From positions 248,001-312,000 of the forward strand of contig NZ_JFKE01000002.1 of assembly GCF_000647975.1 (NCBI RefSeq): 64,000 nucleotides of DNA, in the 5' to 3' direction. The stretch's first letter is position 1. Each line of letters opens with the position of its first letter. This document shows positions 54,842 through 63,843 of the stretch, one piece after another. Under the pieces are notes generated by a model. That model ran no database searches, was not told where the DNA came from, and was given only the letters and a program-made list of their open reading frames with translations. The position numbers and the translations under genes are program-made. This DNA is from Actibacterium mucosum KCTC 23349. GTDB taxonomy: Bacteria > Pseudomonadota > Alphaproteobacteria > Rhodobacterales > Rhodobacteraceae.

Positions 54842-55179
54842 AGACGGCGCCCAACCTGACCCGGCAGCTGCAACTGCTGGACCCGCAGCGCGTGGCCGAC
54901 GGGGCCGGCGGGTTTACCGAGACCTGGGTGGTGCTGGGCACGCTGTGGGCCGAAATGAAACCCGGGACAGGACGTGAAACCAGTGGGCCGGTGACATCTG
55001 TTTCGCGCGTGCCTTACCGGATCACCGTGCATGGCGCGCCGGTTGGTGCCCCGTCCCGGCCCAAAGCGGGGCAGCGGTTTCGCGATGGCACTCGCGAGTT
55101 TGCGGTGCTGGCGGTGACCGAGGCCGACCCTTTGGCGCGCTTTTTGACATGTTTCGCGGAAGAGGAGGTCTCGCCATGA
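54838..55179 (+). CDS. GTA gp7, head closure (stopper) protein
   Basis: The 113-residue protein is of the phage head closure/SPP1 gp16 type: LTRQLQLLDPQRVADGAGGFTETWVVLGTLWAEMKPGTGRET, with a C-terminal RFRDGTREFAVLAVTEADPLARFL. It seals the head and binds the tail. Starts in ATGA overlap with gp6 and ends in the same overlap with gp8. Confidence 0.87.
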   Translation: MKTAPNLTRQLQLLDPQRVADGAGGFTETWVVLGTLWAEMKPGTGRETSGPVTSVSRVPYRITVHGAPVGAPSRPKAGQRFRDGTREFAVLAVTEADPLARFLTCFAEEEVSP

Positions 55180-55586
55180 GTTATGGCAGCGCCGCGGCTT
55201 TGCAGGCCGCCGTGTATCAGCACCTTGTTGCGGACGCGCCTTTGGACGCGCTGGTTTCGGGCGCGATTTATGACGCGGTGCCGGGCGGTACGCTGCCCGA
55301 GCTCTACGTCTCGATCGGACCCGAAGATGTACGCGACAGGTCCGATGCCACGGGCGGTGGAGCTTTGCATGTTTTCACGATCAGTGTCGTCGAAAACGGT
55401 GCGGGCTTTGCGCGTGCCAAGGCGGTGTCCGCGGCTGTGTCTGATGCGTTGGTGGATGCCAGCCTGACACTGACGCGCGGCACGTTGGTATTCCTGCGCT
55501 TTGATCGGGCCCGCGCCCGGCGGGTGCAGTCGGGCCAAAGCCGCCGGATCGACCTGAGCTTTCGCGCAATGATCGACGACACCTGA
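55176..55586 (+). CDS. GTA gp8, tail terminator (DUF3168)
   Basis: The 136-residue protein of the DUF3168 family begins ALQAAVYQHLVADAPLDALVSGAIYDAVPGG and contains LYVSIGPEDVRD and HVFTISVVEN. It caps the tail tube and joins it to the head. GAGGAGG precedes the ATG at 55176, inside the gp7 end. Confidence 0.88.
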   Translation: MSYGSAAALQAAVYQHLVADAPLDALVSGAIYDAVPGGTLPELYVSIGPEDVRDRSDATGGGALHVFTISVVENGAGFARAKAVSAAVSDALVDASLTLTRGTLVFLRFDRARARRVQSGQSRRIDLSFRAMIDDT

Positions 55587-55671
55587 ACCCTGCCTCCGGC
55601 GTGATGCCGGGCGCAGCGCTGATTGAGACCCGCGCAAGGGGCAGCCCACGCGCAAAACACGGAGAACGGAC

Positions 55672-56085
55672 ATGGTGGCCCAAAGCGGCAAGGACCTTCT
55701 GATCAAACTGGACATGACCGGCAGCGGGCAGTTCGAAACCATCGCCGGTTTGCGCGCAACGCGCATCACCTTCAACGCCGAGCAGGTCGATGTGACCAGC
55801 CTGGAAAGCCAGGGCGGGTGGCGCGAGTTGCTGGCCGGTGCAGGCGTGAAATCGGCAGGCATGAGCGGTTCGGGGATCTTTAAGGATGCCAATACCGACG
55901 AACGCGCGCGGCAAATCTTTTTCGACGGCGAGACCCCGAATTTCCAGGTGATCATCCCGGATTTCGGCACCGTCGAAGGCGCGTTCCAGATCACCGCCAT
56001 CGAATATGCTGGCAGCCATAATGGCGAGGCATCGTACGAGCTGTCGATGGCCTCGGCCGGCGCAATGACGTTTACGGCAGCCTGA
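55672..56085 (+). CDS. GTA gp9, major tail (tube) protein
   Basis: The 137-residue tube protein of the phage major tail family has MVAQSGKDLLIKLDMTGSGQFETIAGLRATRITFNAEQVDVTS and FQVIIPDFGTVEGAFQITAIEY. Hexamers stack to form the tail tube. CGGAGAACGGAC precedes the ATG. It overlaps gp10 by one base. Confidence 0.9.
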   Translation: MVAQSGKDLLIKLDMTGSGQFETIAGLRATRITFNAEQVDVTSLESQGGWRELLAGAGVKSAGMSGSGIFKDANTDERARQIFFDGETPNFQVIIPDFGTVEGAFQITAIEYAGSHNGEASYELSMASAGAMTFTAA

Positions 56086-56417
56086 TGGTGAATCCCTATG
56101 CCGGTGAAGTGGCGCTGAGCCTGGACGGGCAGCGCCACGTGCTGAAGCTGACGCTGGGCGCGCTGGCCGAGCTTGAAACCGCGCTGAAGGCCGACACTCT
56201 GGTCAGCCTAATCGAACGGTTCGAGGGCGGCGGCTATGGCACCCGCGATGTGCTGGCGTTGCTACTGGCGGGGCTGCGCGGCGGCGGCTGGCAGGGCAGC
56301 GCGGCGGATCTGGCTATGGCCGAGATCGCCGGCGGCCCGGTTGAGGCGGCGCGGGTGGCCGCGGCGCTGCTGGCGCGGGCTTTCACCGTACCGGGCATGG
56401 GCGATGAGCCGGTTTGA
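56085..56417 (+). CDS. GTA gp10, tail assembly chaperone (GTA TIM-type)
   Basis: The 110-residue protein of the gene-transfer-agent family has NPYAGEVALSLDGQRHVLKLTLGALAELETAL and DVLALLLAGLRGGG. It lies between tube and tape measure, where phages encode tail assembly chaperones. It overlaps the next small gene by 14 bp in another frame, reminiscent of the paired gpG/gpGT chaperones, though without evidence of frameshifting. Confidence 0.85.
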   Translation: MVNPYAGEVALSLDGQRHVLKLTLGALAELETALKADTLVSLIERFEGGGYGTRDVLALLLAGLRGGGWQGSAADLAMAEIAGGPVEAARVAAALLARAFTVPGMGDEPV

Positions 56418-56598
56418 CTGGCCGGCCCTGATGCGGGCCGGGCTGACCGGGCTGCATCTGCGCCCGGCCGAGTTCTGGGCGCTGACGCCGGCCGAATTGC
56501 TGATGATGCTGGGGCATGGCTCGGGCCCGCCCCCTTTGAACCGCGCGAGGCTGGACGAGCTGGCCCGCGCTTACCCCGACACACCGCAGGAGATGTGA
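56404..56598 (+). CDS. GTA small tail assembly chaperone (TIGR02216-like)
   Basis: The 64-residue protein (DWPALMRAGLTGLHLRPAEFWALTPAELLMMLG) matches the short phage protein always found between gp10 and gp11 in GTA clusters. The ATG at 56404 lies within the end of gp10. The helical sequence probably acts with gp10 on the tape measure. Confidence 0.85.
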   Translation: MSRFDWPALMRAGLTGLHLRPAEFWALTPAELLMMLGHGSGPPPLNRARLDELARAYPDTPQEM

Positions 56599-56601
56599 CG
56601 C

Positions 56602-57255
56602 ATGGAAGAACTGGACAGTTTCGAAGATCAGGTCGACGCGTTGCAACAGAGCATCGGCCAGACCAGCGCCGTTATGGGCACGTTTGACCGCGAACTGGTG
56701 CGGATGCGCGAGAGCGCCACGCTGACCAGTGCCGAGGTGGGCAAGCTGTCGCGCGCGGTGGGGCGCGGGTTGCGGTCGGCCTTTGACGGGTTGGTCTTTG
56801 ACGGGTTGCGCCTGTCGGACGCGCTGCGCCAGGTGGGGCAATCGGTGGTGGACGCGGCCTATAACGCCGCGATCACCCCGGTGCAGAACGCGGTGGGCGG
56901 GTTCCTGACCCAAGGGATCGAGGCTCTGGTGGGGGTTGGCGTGCCGTTTGCCAAGGGTGCGCCGTTCACCCAAGGCCGCGTGATGCCCTTTGCCAATGGC
57001 GGCGTGGTGTCGGGGCCCACGATGTTTCCGATGCGCGGCGGCACGGGCCTGATGGGCGAAGCAGGCCCCGAGGCGATCATGCCGCTGACCCGTGGTGCCG
57101 ATGGTCGGCTGGGCGTGCAGAGCCACGGGGGTGGACGCGCGGTGCACGTGACCATGAATATCTCAACCCCCGACGTGCAGGGGTTCCGCCGCAGCCAAAG
57201 CCAGATCGCCAATGACTTGAGCCGCGCGTTGAGCCGCGGCCAGCGTAACAACTGA
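56602..57255 (+). CDS. GTA gp11, short tape measure protein
   Basis: The 217-residue tape measure has helical N-terminal heptads (DSFEDQVDALQQSIGQTSAVMGTFDRELVRMRE), a hydrophobic middle (NAVGGFLTQGIEALVGVGVPFAKG) and the glycine-rich phage motif MPFANGGVVSGPTMFPMRGGTGLMGEAGPEAIMPL. The short length agrees with the short GTA tail. CAGGAG precedes the ATG. Confidence 0.9.
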   Translation: MEELDSFEDQVDALQQSIGQTSAVMGTFDRELVRMRESATLTSAEVGKLSRAVGRGLRSAFDGLVFDGLRLSDALRQVGQSVVDAAYNAAITPVQNAVGGFLTQGIEALVGVGVPFAKGAPFTQGRVMPFANGGVVSGPTMFPMRGGTGLMGEAGPEAIMPLTRGADGRLGVQSHGGGRAVHVTMNISTPDVQGFRRSQSQIANDLSRALSRGQRNN

Positions 57256-57265
57256 GGGTAACGCC

Positions 57266-57898
57266 ATGAATTTCCACGAAATACGCTTTCCGCCAACGCT
57301 CAGCTTTGGGTCGGTCGGTGGCCCGGAACGGCGGACCGAGATCGTGACCCTGGCCAATGGGTTCGAAGAGCGCAATACGCCGTGGGAACATGCGCGCCGC
57401 CGCTACGACGCGGGCGTTGGCATGCGCTCGTTGGATGACATCGACGCGCTGGTGGCGTTTTTCGAGGCGCGGCGCGGGCAGCTGTTCGGGTTTCGCTGGA
57501 AAGACTGGTCCGATTACAAATCCTGCCGCCCGAACGCAGATATCTCGTTTGACGATCAGATCATTGGCATCGGCGATGGTGAGACAAACACCTTTCAGCT
57601 GACCAAGGATTACAGCTCGGGCGATGTGACCTATACGCGACCGATCACCAAGCCGGTGTTTTCGACCGTGCGGATCGGTGTGGCCAATGACGAGCAGCGC
57701 GAGAGCATCCATTTCACCGTTGATCTGGAAACCGGCGTCGTGACCTTGCCCGACGCGCCCGAGGAAGGCGCCGAAGTGACCGCGGGGTTCGAGTTTGACG
57801 TGCCGGTGCGGTTTGACACTGACACGATTCAGACCTCGGTTGCGTCCTTCCGGGCCGGAGACGTGCCGCGCGTGCCGATTGTCGAGGTGCGGGTCTGA
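57266..57898 (+). CDS. GTA gp12, distal tail protein (DUF2460)
   Basis: The 210-residue DUF2460/TIGR02217 protein starts NFHEIRFPPTLSFGSVGGPERRTEIVTLANGFEERNTPW and has FFEARRGQLFGFRWKDWSDYKSCRP. In the RcGTA structure this protein forms the distal tail ring above the hub. It is joined to gp13 by a TGATG overlap. Confidence 0.92.
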   Translation: MNFHEIRFPPTLSFGSVGGPERRTEIVTLANGFEERNTPWEHARRRYDAGVGMRSLDDIDALVAFFEARRGQLFGFRWKDWSDYKSCRPNADISFDDQIIGIGDGETNTFQLTKDYSSGDVTYTRPITKPVFSTVRIGVANDEQRESIHFTVDLETGVVTLPDAPEEGAEVTAGFEFDVPVRFDTDTIQTSVASFRAGDVPRVPIVEVRV

Positions 57899-58782
57899 TG
57901 GCGATTTCTCAGCAATTTCAAACGCATCTGGACAGCGGTGCAACCACGTTGTGCCGCGCCTGGGCGGTGCGGCGGACCGATGGCGTGGTTTTGGGGTTCA
58001 CCGATCATGACGGCGCAGTTCAGTTCGGTGGGATCACGTTTAACGCCGAAACCGGCCTGACGGCGCGGGCGCTTAGCCAAACCACCGGCCTGTCGGTGGA
58101 CAATTCCGAAGCTGTGGGCGCGCTGACCTCGGATGCGGTGACCGAGGCCGACATTCTGGCCGGGCGCTATGATGATGCGGTGGTCGAGGCGTGGTTGGTG
58201 AACTGGTCGAATGTGGAAGACCGGCTGAAACTGTTCACCGGCACGCTGGGCGAGATCACCCGGGGCGGTGGGGCCTTTCAGGCCGAACTGCGCGGGTTGG
58301 CCGAGGCGCTGAACCAGGCGCAGGGCAAGGCGTATCAGCGCCCTTGCCCGGCGGTTCTGGGGGATGGCCGGTGCAAGTTTAATCTTAACACTGCCGGTTA
58401 TGCTGCTGAAATACCTGTGGAAAGCTCTGAGGATGGCCGCGTGTTTTTGTTCACCGCCCAACCCAGTTTCGAAGAACGCTGGTTCGAGGCCGGGCGTCTG
58501 CGCGTGCTGACCGGCGACGGTGCGGGGGTGATCGGTGTGATCAAGAATGACCGCACCGTGGACGGCCAGCGGCGGATCGAACTGTGGGAGGCGCTGAAGG
58601 TTGGCGTGGCGGTTGGCGACACGATCCGGCTGGAGGCCGGGTGCGACAAGCGTGCCGAAACCTGCAAGGTGAAGTTCAACAATTTCATCAACTTCCAGGG
58701 ATTTCCTCACATTCCGGGTGAAGACTGGCTGATCAGCTATCCGGTGTCGGGTGGGCCCAATGACGGGGGCAGCTTGCAGTGA
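57898..58782 (+). CDS. GTA gp13, hub protein (DUF2163), likely Fe-S-binding
   Basis: The 294-residue DUF2163 protein has N-terminal FQTHLDSGATTLCRAWAVRRTDG and a C-terminal cysteine set, RPCPAVLGDGRCKF near 145-155 and CDKRAETCKVKFNNFINFQGFPHIPG near 250. Four spaced cysteines in this family bind an iron-sulfur cluster in the baseplate hub of RcGTA. Ends in a TGATG overlap with gp14. Confidence 0.92.
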   Translation: MAISQQFQTHLDSGATTLCRAWAVRRTDGVVLGFTDHDGAVQFGGITFNAETGLTARALSQTTGLSVDNSEAVGALTSDAVTEADILAGRYDDAVVEAWLVNWSNVEDRLKLFTGTLGEITRGGGAFQAELRGLAEALNQAQGKAYQRPCPAVLGDGRCKFNLNTAGYAAEIPVESSEDGRVFLFTAQPSFEERWFEAGRLRVLTGDGAGVIGVIKNDRTVDGQRRIELWEALKVGVAVGDTIRLEAGCDKRAETCKVKFNNFINFQGFPHIPGEDWLISYPVSGGPNDGGSLQ

Positions 58783-59225
58783 TGCCGAGCCCGACGGATA
58801 TCGCGGCCGCGGCGCGCGGATGGGTGGGCACGCCCTATCGCCATCGCGCGGCGGCGCGGGGCGCGGGCGCGGATTGCCTGGGCCTGATCTGCGGGTTGTG
58901 GCACGAGTTCTATGGCACCGTGCCCGAGATCCTGCCGCCCTATTCGCCCGATTGGAGCGAGGCCAGCGGGCAGGAGTTTCTGTGGGACGGTCTGGCGCGT
59001 CATCTGCGCGCCAAACCGTTGGACGATGCCGCGCCCGGCGACGTGATCCTGATGCGGATGCGCGAGGCGGGGATTGCGAAACATGTGGGTGTGCAGACCG
59101 AGACCGGCCCCGAGGGTCGGTTCGTGCACGCGTATTTCGGGCATGGCGTGGTGGAAAGCGCGCTGAGCCTGCCGTGGCGGCGGCGGATCGTCGCGCGGTT
59201 TGAATTTCCCGACAGGAGGGTCTGA
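58782..59225 (+). CDS. GTA gp14, NlpC/P60 cell-wall peptidase
   Basis: The 147-residue NlpC/P60 hydrolase (TIGR02219) has the nucleophile Cys in GAGADCLGLICGLWHEFYG near residue 29 and catalytic His in GIAKHVGVQTE near 102. It is thought to cut peptidoglycan during DNA delivery. ATG 58782 is preferred to a GTG one codon upstream. It joins gp15 through TGATG. Confidence 0.92.
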   Translation: MPSPTDIAAAARGWVGTPYRHRAAARGAGADCLGLICGLWHEFYGTVPEILPPYSPDWSEASGQEFLWDGLARHLRAKPLDDAAPGDVILMRMREAGIAKHVGVQTETGPEGRFVHAYFGHGVVESALSLPWRRRIVARFEFPDRRV

Positions 59226-62200
59226 TGGCAACGCTAATTCTTTCGGCTGTGGGGGCAGCGGCGGGCTCGGCGATTGGTGGGTCGGTGCTGGGCGTGTCCA
59301 GCGCGGTCATTGGCCGGGCGATCGGCGCCACGCTGGGCCGGGTGATCGACCAGAAACTGCTTGGCACCGGCTCGCAAGCGGTGGAAACGGGCCGGGTCGA
59401 CCAGTTTCGATTAACTGGTGCCAGCGAGGGCCGGCCTATCGGGCAGGTCATGGGACGGGTGCGCGTGTCCGGTCAAGTGATCTGGAGCTCGCGTTTCCTC
59501 GAAAGTTCCAGCACCACCGATCTGGGCAAGGGTGCGCCGGAAGTGACGGAGTTCAGCTATTCGGTCAGTTTGGCGGTGGCCCTTTGTGAAGGTGAGATTT
59601 CACGTGTAGGGCGGATCTGGGCAGACGGTTTGGAAGTTGGACGCGATGGGCTGAACATCTCGGTCTATAACGGGTCGCAGGACCAGCTTCCTGATCCCAG
59701 GATGGAGGCAATTGAAGGCACCGGTAACGTACCGGCCTATCGTGGTTTGGCGTATGTCGTGATCGAAGATTTGCCCTTGGGGAAATTCGGCAACCGTGTT
59801 CCCCAATTTTCGTTCGAGGTGATCCGGCCGGTGTCTGGTCGCGATCCGAACTCGGAAAACGTGGCAGAGATGATCGAGGCCGTGGCCCTGATCCCCGGCA
59901 CGGGTGAATATGCGCTTGCGACACAGCCCGAGCATTATGGCGCCGGCATCGGTGTTAACCAGTCGGCCAATGTAAACAGCCCGTCGGGCAAGACAGACTT
60001 TCTGACATCCCTGGACAATCTGGAAGGTGATTTGCCGAACTGTGGTTCGGCGTTGCTGGTGTCTTGCTGGTTTGGGGATGACCTTCGAATTGGGAATTGC
60101 ACGCTGCGGCCCAAGGTTGAACAAAACGAGACTTATGGCGAAGTGACGCCCTGGATTGTTTCGGGTGAAACCCGTGCCACGGCCGGGGTAATCCCGCGTG
60201 TCGATGACAAACCGGTCTATGGGGGCACGCCAAACGATGCGGCCATGATTGACGCAATCTCGACGTTGCGGGAGCGCGGCAAAGACGTGGTCTTTTATCC
60301 GTTCATCCTGATGGAACAGTTAGAGGACAATACACTTCCGGATCCCTATTCGGTCGGCGTTGGTCAGGCTGTGTTGCCTTGGCGCGGGCGCATCACTTCG
60401 GAGAAGGCGCCCGGTGTCGCCGGTTCGCCAGACGGCACGCAGGCGGCGGCTGACGCCGTTGCCGATTTCATGGGTGCAGCACAACCCAGCGATTTCACGC
60501 AGGCTGGTTCCACGGTGATTTACACGGGACCGGCCGAATGGTCTTATCGGCGCTTCATCCTGCACTATGCCAATCTCTGCGCGATGGCGGGTGGCGTTGA
60601 CGCGTTTTGCATTGGGTCGGAAATGCGGGGAATGACGCAGATTCGCGGCACAGGGGGCAGCTTCCCCGCGGTTGAGGCGCTGATCCAATTGGCGGCGGAT
60701 GTGCGGGACATCTTGGGGCAAAGCACCAAGATCACCTATGCCGCTGACTGGTCCGAGTACTTTGGATACCATCCCCAAGATGGCTCGGGTGATGTGTATT
60801 TCCACTTGGATCCGCTTTGGGCGGACGAGAATATCGATGTCATAGGTATAGACAATTATATGCCTTTGTCCGATTGGCGGGACGGGTTCAAGCACGCCGA
60901 TGCTGATGCCGGAGCGATCCACAATCTTCAGTACCTGAAAGGCAATATCGAGGGCGGTGAAGGGTACGACTGGTACTACGACTCGATCCAGGCGCGCGAT
61001 GCGCAGCGGCGCACACCCATTACGGATGAGGCACATGATGAGCCCTGGGTGTTTCGCTACAAGGATATCCGGAATTGGTGGAGAAACCCGCACCACGATC
61101 GCGTTGCAGGGTCCAGGCAGCCGACGCCCACCGCTTGGGTTCCTCAGTCGAAGCCAGTTTGGTTCACCGAATATGGCTGCGCAGCGATCGAGAAAGGGAC
61201 CAATCAGCCCAACAAGTTTCTGGATCCCAAATCCTCGGAAAGCTCGCTCCCGCATTATTCCACCGGGGCACGCGACGACACCATCCAAGCGCAATACCTG
61301 CGTGCGATGAATCAGTATTGGAATGATCCCGCAAACAATCCCGTCTCGGAACTGACCGGCGCGGCAATGATTGACATGTCGCACGCGCATGTGTGGGCTT
61401 GGGACACGCGGCCCTATCCGTACTTTCCCGCAAATACAGCGCTTTGGAGCGATGGCGAGAATTATGCTCGCGGGCACTGGTTGAACGGGCGGGCAACGGG
61501 ACAGTCCTTGGCAGCGGTGGTTGAGAGTATTTGCGCCGCATCTGGCGTTTCGGATGTGGATGTGAGCGCGCTTTTTGGTGTTGTCCGCGGCTATGCTCTG
61601 GAGGATATCAACGGTGCAAGGGCGGCATTGCAGCCGCTGATGCTGGCTTATGGGTTCGATGCTGTCGAGCGCGACGGCAAGATGATCTTCGCCAACCGGG
61701 ATGGGAAAGTGGATGCTACGGTTCAGCCGCCCTTGTTGGTCGCTGCTGGTGGCAACGATCCCGATCTGGAGCTTTCACGCAGCCCACAGGCGGAAACGGC
61801 AGGCCGTGTCCGGGTGAATTTTGTCGAAGCGGACGCCGATTTCGAAGGCCGTACTGTTGAGGCTATTTTTCCGGATGAGGAAAGCCGGTTGGTGACGGTT
61901 TCGGATTTGCCGCTTGTGCTGACACAAGCCGAGGGGCGGGTGATCTCGGAGCGTTGGCTGGCGGAATCTCGGGTGGCGCGGGACAGGGCACGGTTCGCGC
62001 TGCCTATATCGCGGCTGAACGTAGGCGCCGGGGACGTGGTCGAAGTACAGGACGGCGATGAGACGTTGCTCTACCGCCTCGACCGCGTCGCGCATAGCAC
62101 GACACGCGATGTGGAAGCCGTGCGGATCGAACCCGAGGTTTACGTGCCTGCCGATGCGGTTGAAGGCGCGATCAGTCTGAAGCCTTTTGTGGCACCGGTG

Positions 62201-63136
62201 CCGGTGTTTCCGCAGTTCTTGGACCTGCCGTTGCTGACCGGGCAAGAGGTGCCCCACGCCCCGCATATTGCGGTGACGGCGACCCCATGGCCCGGTACGG
62301 TTTCGGTGCTGAGCGCGCCGCAAGACAGCGGATACACGCTGAACACGACCGTGGCGCAGACCTCGGTCATTGGGACGACTGAAACCCCCTTGTTCCGCGC
62401 CACGCCCGGCTTGTGGGACCGGGGGCAACCGCTGCGGATGCGGGTTTACGGTGGCACGCTTAAGCCGGTCAGCCAGGACGCTGTACTAAACGGTGCAAAT
62501 GCAATGGCAATCGGGGATGGCTCGGCCAACAATTGGGAAGTCTTCCAATTCGCCGAAGTAACGATGGTTGGAGATGACACTTACGAAGTCAGCTTGCGAC
62601 TGCGCGGACAGGCGGGCACGGATGGCGTAATGCCCGATGTCTGGCCCGCGGGCAGCACGGTTGTGTTGCTGAACGGGGTGCCACAGCAGATCAATCTATT
62701 GCTAAGCGAACGCGGACTGGCGCGAAACTATCGCATTGGACCTGCGGGGCGTCCTTTCGACGACCCGTCTTATGTTCACACGGTTGAAGCATTTGATGGT
62801 ATCGGGCTGCGCCCTTACGCGCCCGCGCATCTGCGGGCGACTAGTGACGGGGCAGGAGGTAAATCGCTCAGCTGGATCCGACGCACGCGGGTGGATGGCG
62901 ACAGTTGGGCAGGATTCGACGTGCCCTTGGGCGAGGCGACCGAAGCCTACCAGCTGCGGGTGCGCAATGGTGCAGATCAGGTCGTGCGCACGCAGTCGGT
63001 GCTCCAACCGCTCTTTAACTATACCGCTGCAATGATCGCGGCGGATGGGGTGACCGCCCCTTATGCCATTGAGGTGGCACAACTTTCCGACAGTTTCGGC
63101 CCGGGGCTTTTCAAAAGGATCGATATCGATGGCTAA
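59225..63136 (+). CDS. GTA gp15, megatron baseplate/tail-tip protein
   Basis: The 1,303-residue multidomain protein is the RcGTA megatron. A glycine/alanine-rich N-terminal helix region (VGAAAGSAIGGSVLGVSSAVIGRAIGATLGRVIDQKLLG) comes first, then a tail-tip attachment domain. A glycosidase-like TIM barrel (WFTEYGCAAIEKGTNQPNKFLDPKSSES, MIDMSHAHVWAWDTRPYPYFP) and a C-terminal beta-rich region follow. It penetrates the outer membrane and guides DNA. Base composition in 59.6-61.6 kb is lower than in the flanking GTA genes. The frame is open throughout. Confidence 0.93.
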   Translation: MATLILSAVGAAAGSAIGGSVLGVSSAVIGRAIGATLGRVIDQKLLGTGSQAVETGRVDQFRLTGASEGRPIGQVMGRVRVSGQVIWSSRFLESSSTTDLGKGAPEVTEFSYSVSLAVALCEGEISRVGRIWADGLEVGRDGLNISVYNGSQDQLPDPRMEAIEGTGNVPAYRGLAYVVIEDLPLGKFGNRVPQFSFEVIRPVSGRDPNSENVAEMIEAVALIPGTGEYALATQPEHYGAGIGVNQSANVNSPSGKTDFLTSLDNLEGDLPNCGSALLVSCWFGDDLRIGNCTLRPKVEQNETYGEVTPWIVSGETRATAGVIPRVDDKPVYGGTPNDAAMIDAISTLRERGKDVVFYPFILMEQLEDNTLPDPYSVGVGQAVLPWRGRITSEKAPGVAGSPDGTQAAADAVADFMGAAQPSDFTQAGSTVIYTGPAEWSYRRFILHYANLCAMAGGVDAFCIGSEMRGMTQIRGTGGSFPAVEALIQLAADVRDILGQSTKITYAADWSEYFGYHPQDGSGDVYFHLDPLWADENIDVIGIDNYMPLSDWRDGFKHADADAGAIHNLQYLKGNIEGGEGYDWYYDSIQARDAQRRTPITDEAHDEPWVFRYKDIRNWWRNPHHDRVAGSRQPTPTAWVPQSKPVWFTEYGCAAIEKGTNQPNKFLDPKSSESSLPHYSTGARDDTIQAQYLRAMNQYWNDPANNPVSELTGAAMIDMSHAHVWAWDTRPYPYFPANTALWSDGENYARGHWLNGRATGQSLAAVVESICAASGVSDVDVSALFGVVRGYALEDINGARAALQPLMLAYGFDAVERDGKMIFANRDGKVDATVQPPLLVAAGGNDPDLELSRSPQAETAGRVRVNFVEADADFEGRTVEAIFPDEESRLVTVSDLPLVLTQAEGRVISERWLAESRVARDRARFALPISRLNVGAGDVVEVQDGDETLLYRLDRVAHSTTRDVEAVRIEPEVYVPADAVEGAISLKPFVAPVPVFPQFLDLPLLTGQEVPHAPHIAVTATPWPGTVSVLSAPQDSGYTLNTTVAQTSVIGTTETPLFRATPGLWDRGQPLRMRVYGGTLKPVSQDAVLNGANAMAIGDGSANNWEVFQFAEVTMVGDDTYEVSLRLRGQAGTDGVMPDVWPAGSTVVLLNGVPQQINLLLSERGLARNYRIGPAGRPFDDPSYVHTVEAFDGIGLRPYAPAHLRATSDGAGGKSLSWIRRTRVDGDSWAGFDVPLGEATEAYQLRVRNGADQVVRTQSVLQPLFNYTAAMIAADGVTAPYAIEVAQLSDSFGPGLFKRIDIDG

Positions 63137-63839
63137 CACTACGCAACTGGATCTGCCTTTGGTGGAGGCGTCGCAGGCACAAAAACATGTCACCGTGAAC
63201 GAGGCCCTGAGCCGTCTGGACGGCATGGTACAACTGCGCCTGATCGACCGGACGCTGACCAATCCCCCGGCAACGGCCGACGATGGCGAAACCTATGAGG
63301 TTCCCGGCGGAGCGGTAAACGCATGGGCCGGACAGGCGGGAAACCTGGCCATTGCATCGAACGGTGGCTGGCTGTTTGTGGCGCCCAAAAGCGGCTGGCG
63401 CGCATGGGACGTGGCGGCAGCGTCCGAGTTGGTCTTTGACGGAGCGACATGGCAAGCCGGTGCCTTGGCAACGTCGGTGAACGGAACGGCAACGGTTTGG
63501 AAGGTGGAAGAGTTCGATCACACGATCACCGCCGGGACAACAAATGCCAGCAGCTTCTTGGTGCCCTCACATTCAATGGTGTTTGCGGTGACCGCGCGCG
63601 TGACGCAGACGATAACCGGAACGTTGACGTCCTGGCAGCTTGGCATGGACGGTTCGGCGGATAGGTTCGGCAGCGGTCTGGGGCTGGGGCAGGGGTCATT
63701 TGCGCGGGGTGTTCTGGGCAGCCCGCTGACCAGCTATTCAAGCCTGCCAATTGATCTGACTGCCACAGGTGGCGACTTTGCAGGCGGAACGGTGCGGATC
63801 GCGGTGCACATGGCGCAGTTCGAACTGCCGGCACTCTAA
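63129..63839 (+). CDS. GTA-associated DUF2793 protein (probable head/tail-surface protein)
   Basis: The 236-residue DUF2793 protein has LDLPLVEASQAQKHVTVNEALSRLDGMVQLRLIDR and AWAGQAGNLAIASNGGWLFVAPKSGWRAWD. A beta-rich, glycine-rich C-terminal domain (TITGTLTSWQLGMDGSADRFGSGLGLGQGSFARGVLGSPLTSYSS) follows. It is the gene after gp15 in RcGTA-like clusters and is often variable; a receptor-binding or fibre role is inferred. The start overlaps the gp15 stop by 8 bp. Confidence 0.85.
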   Translation: MANTTQLDLPLVEASQAQKHVTVNEALSRLDGMVQLRLIDRTLTNPPATADDGETYEVPGGAVNAWAGQAGNLAIASNGGWLFVAPKSGWRAWDVAAASELVFDGATWQAGALATSVNGTATVWKVEEFDHTITAGTTNASSFLVPSHSMVFAVTARVTQTITGTLTSWQLGMDGSADRFGSGLGLGQGSFARGVLGSPLTSYSSLPIDLTATGGDFAGGTVRIAVHMAQFELPAL

Positions 63840-63843
63840 GCCC

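Noticed and set aside
57829-59451. 540-codon minus-strand open frame opposite gp13-gp15
   Set aside because: Antisense to recognised GTA baseplate genes and rich in Arg, Pro and Ser; no domain visible.
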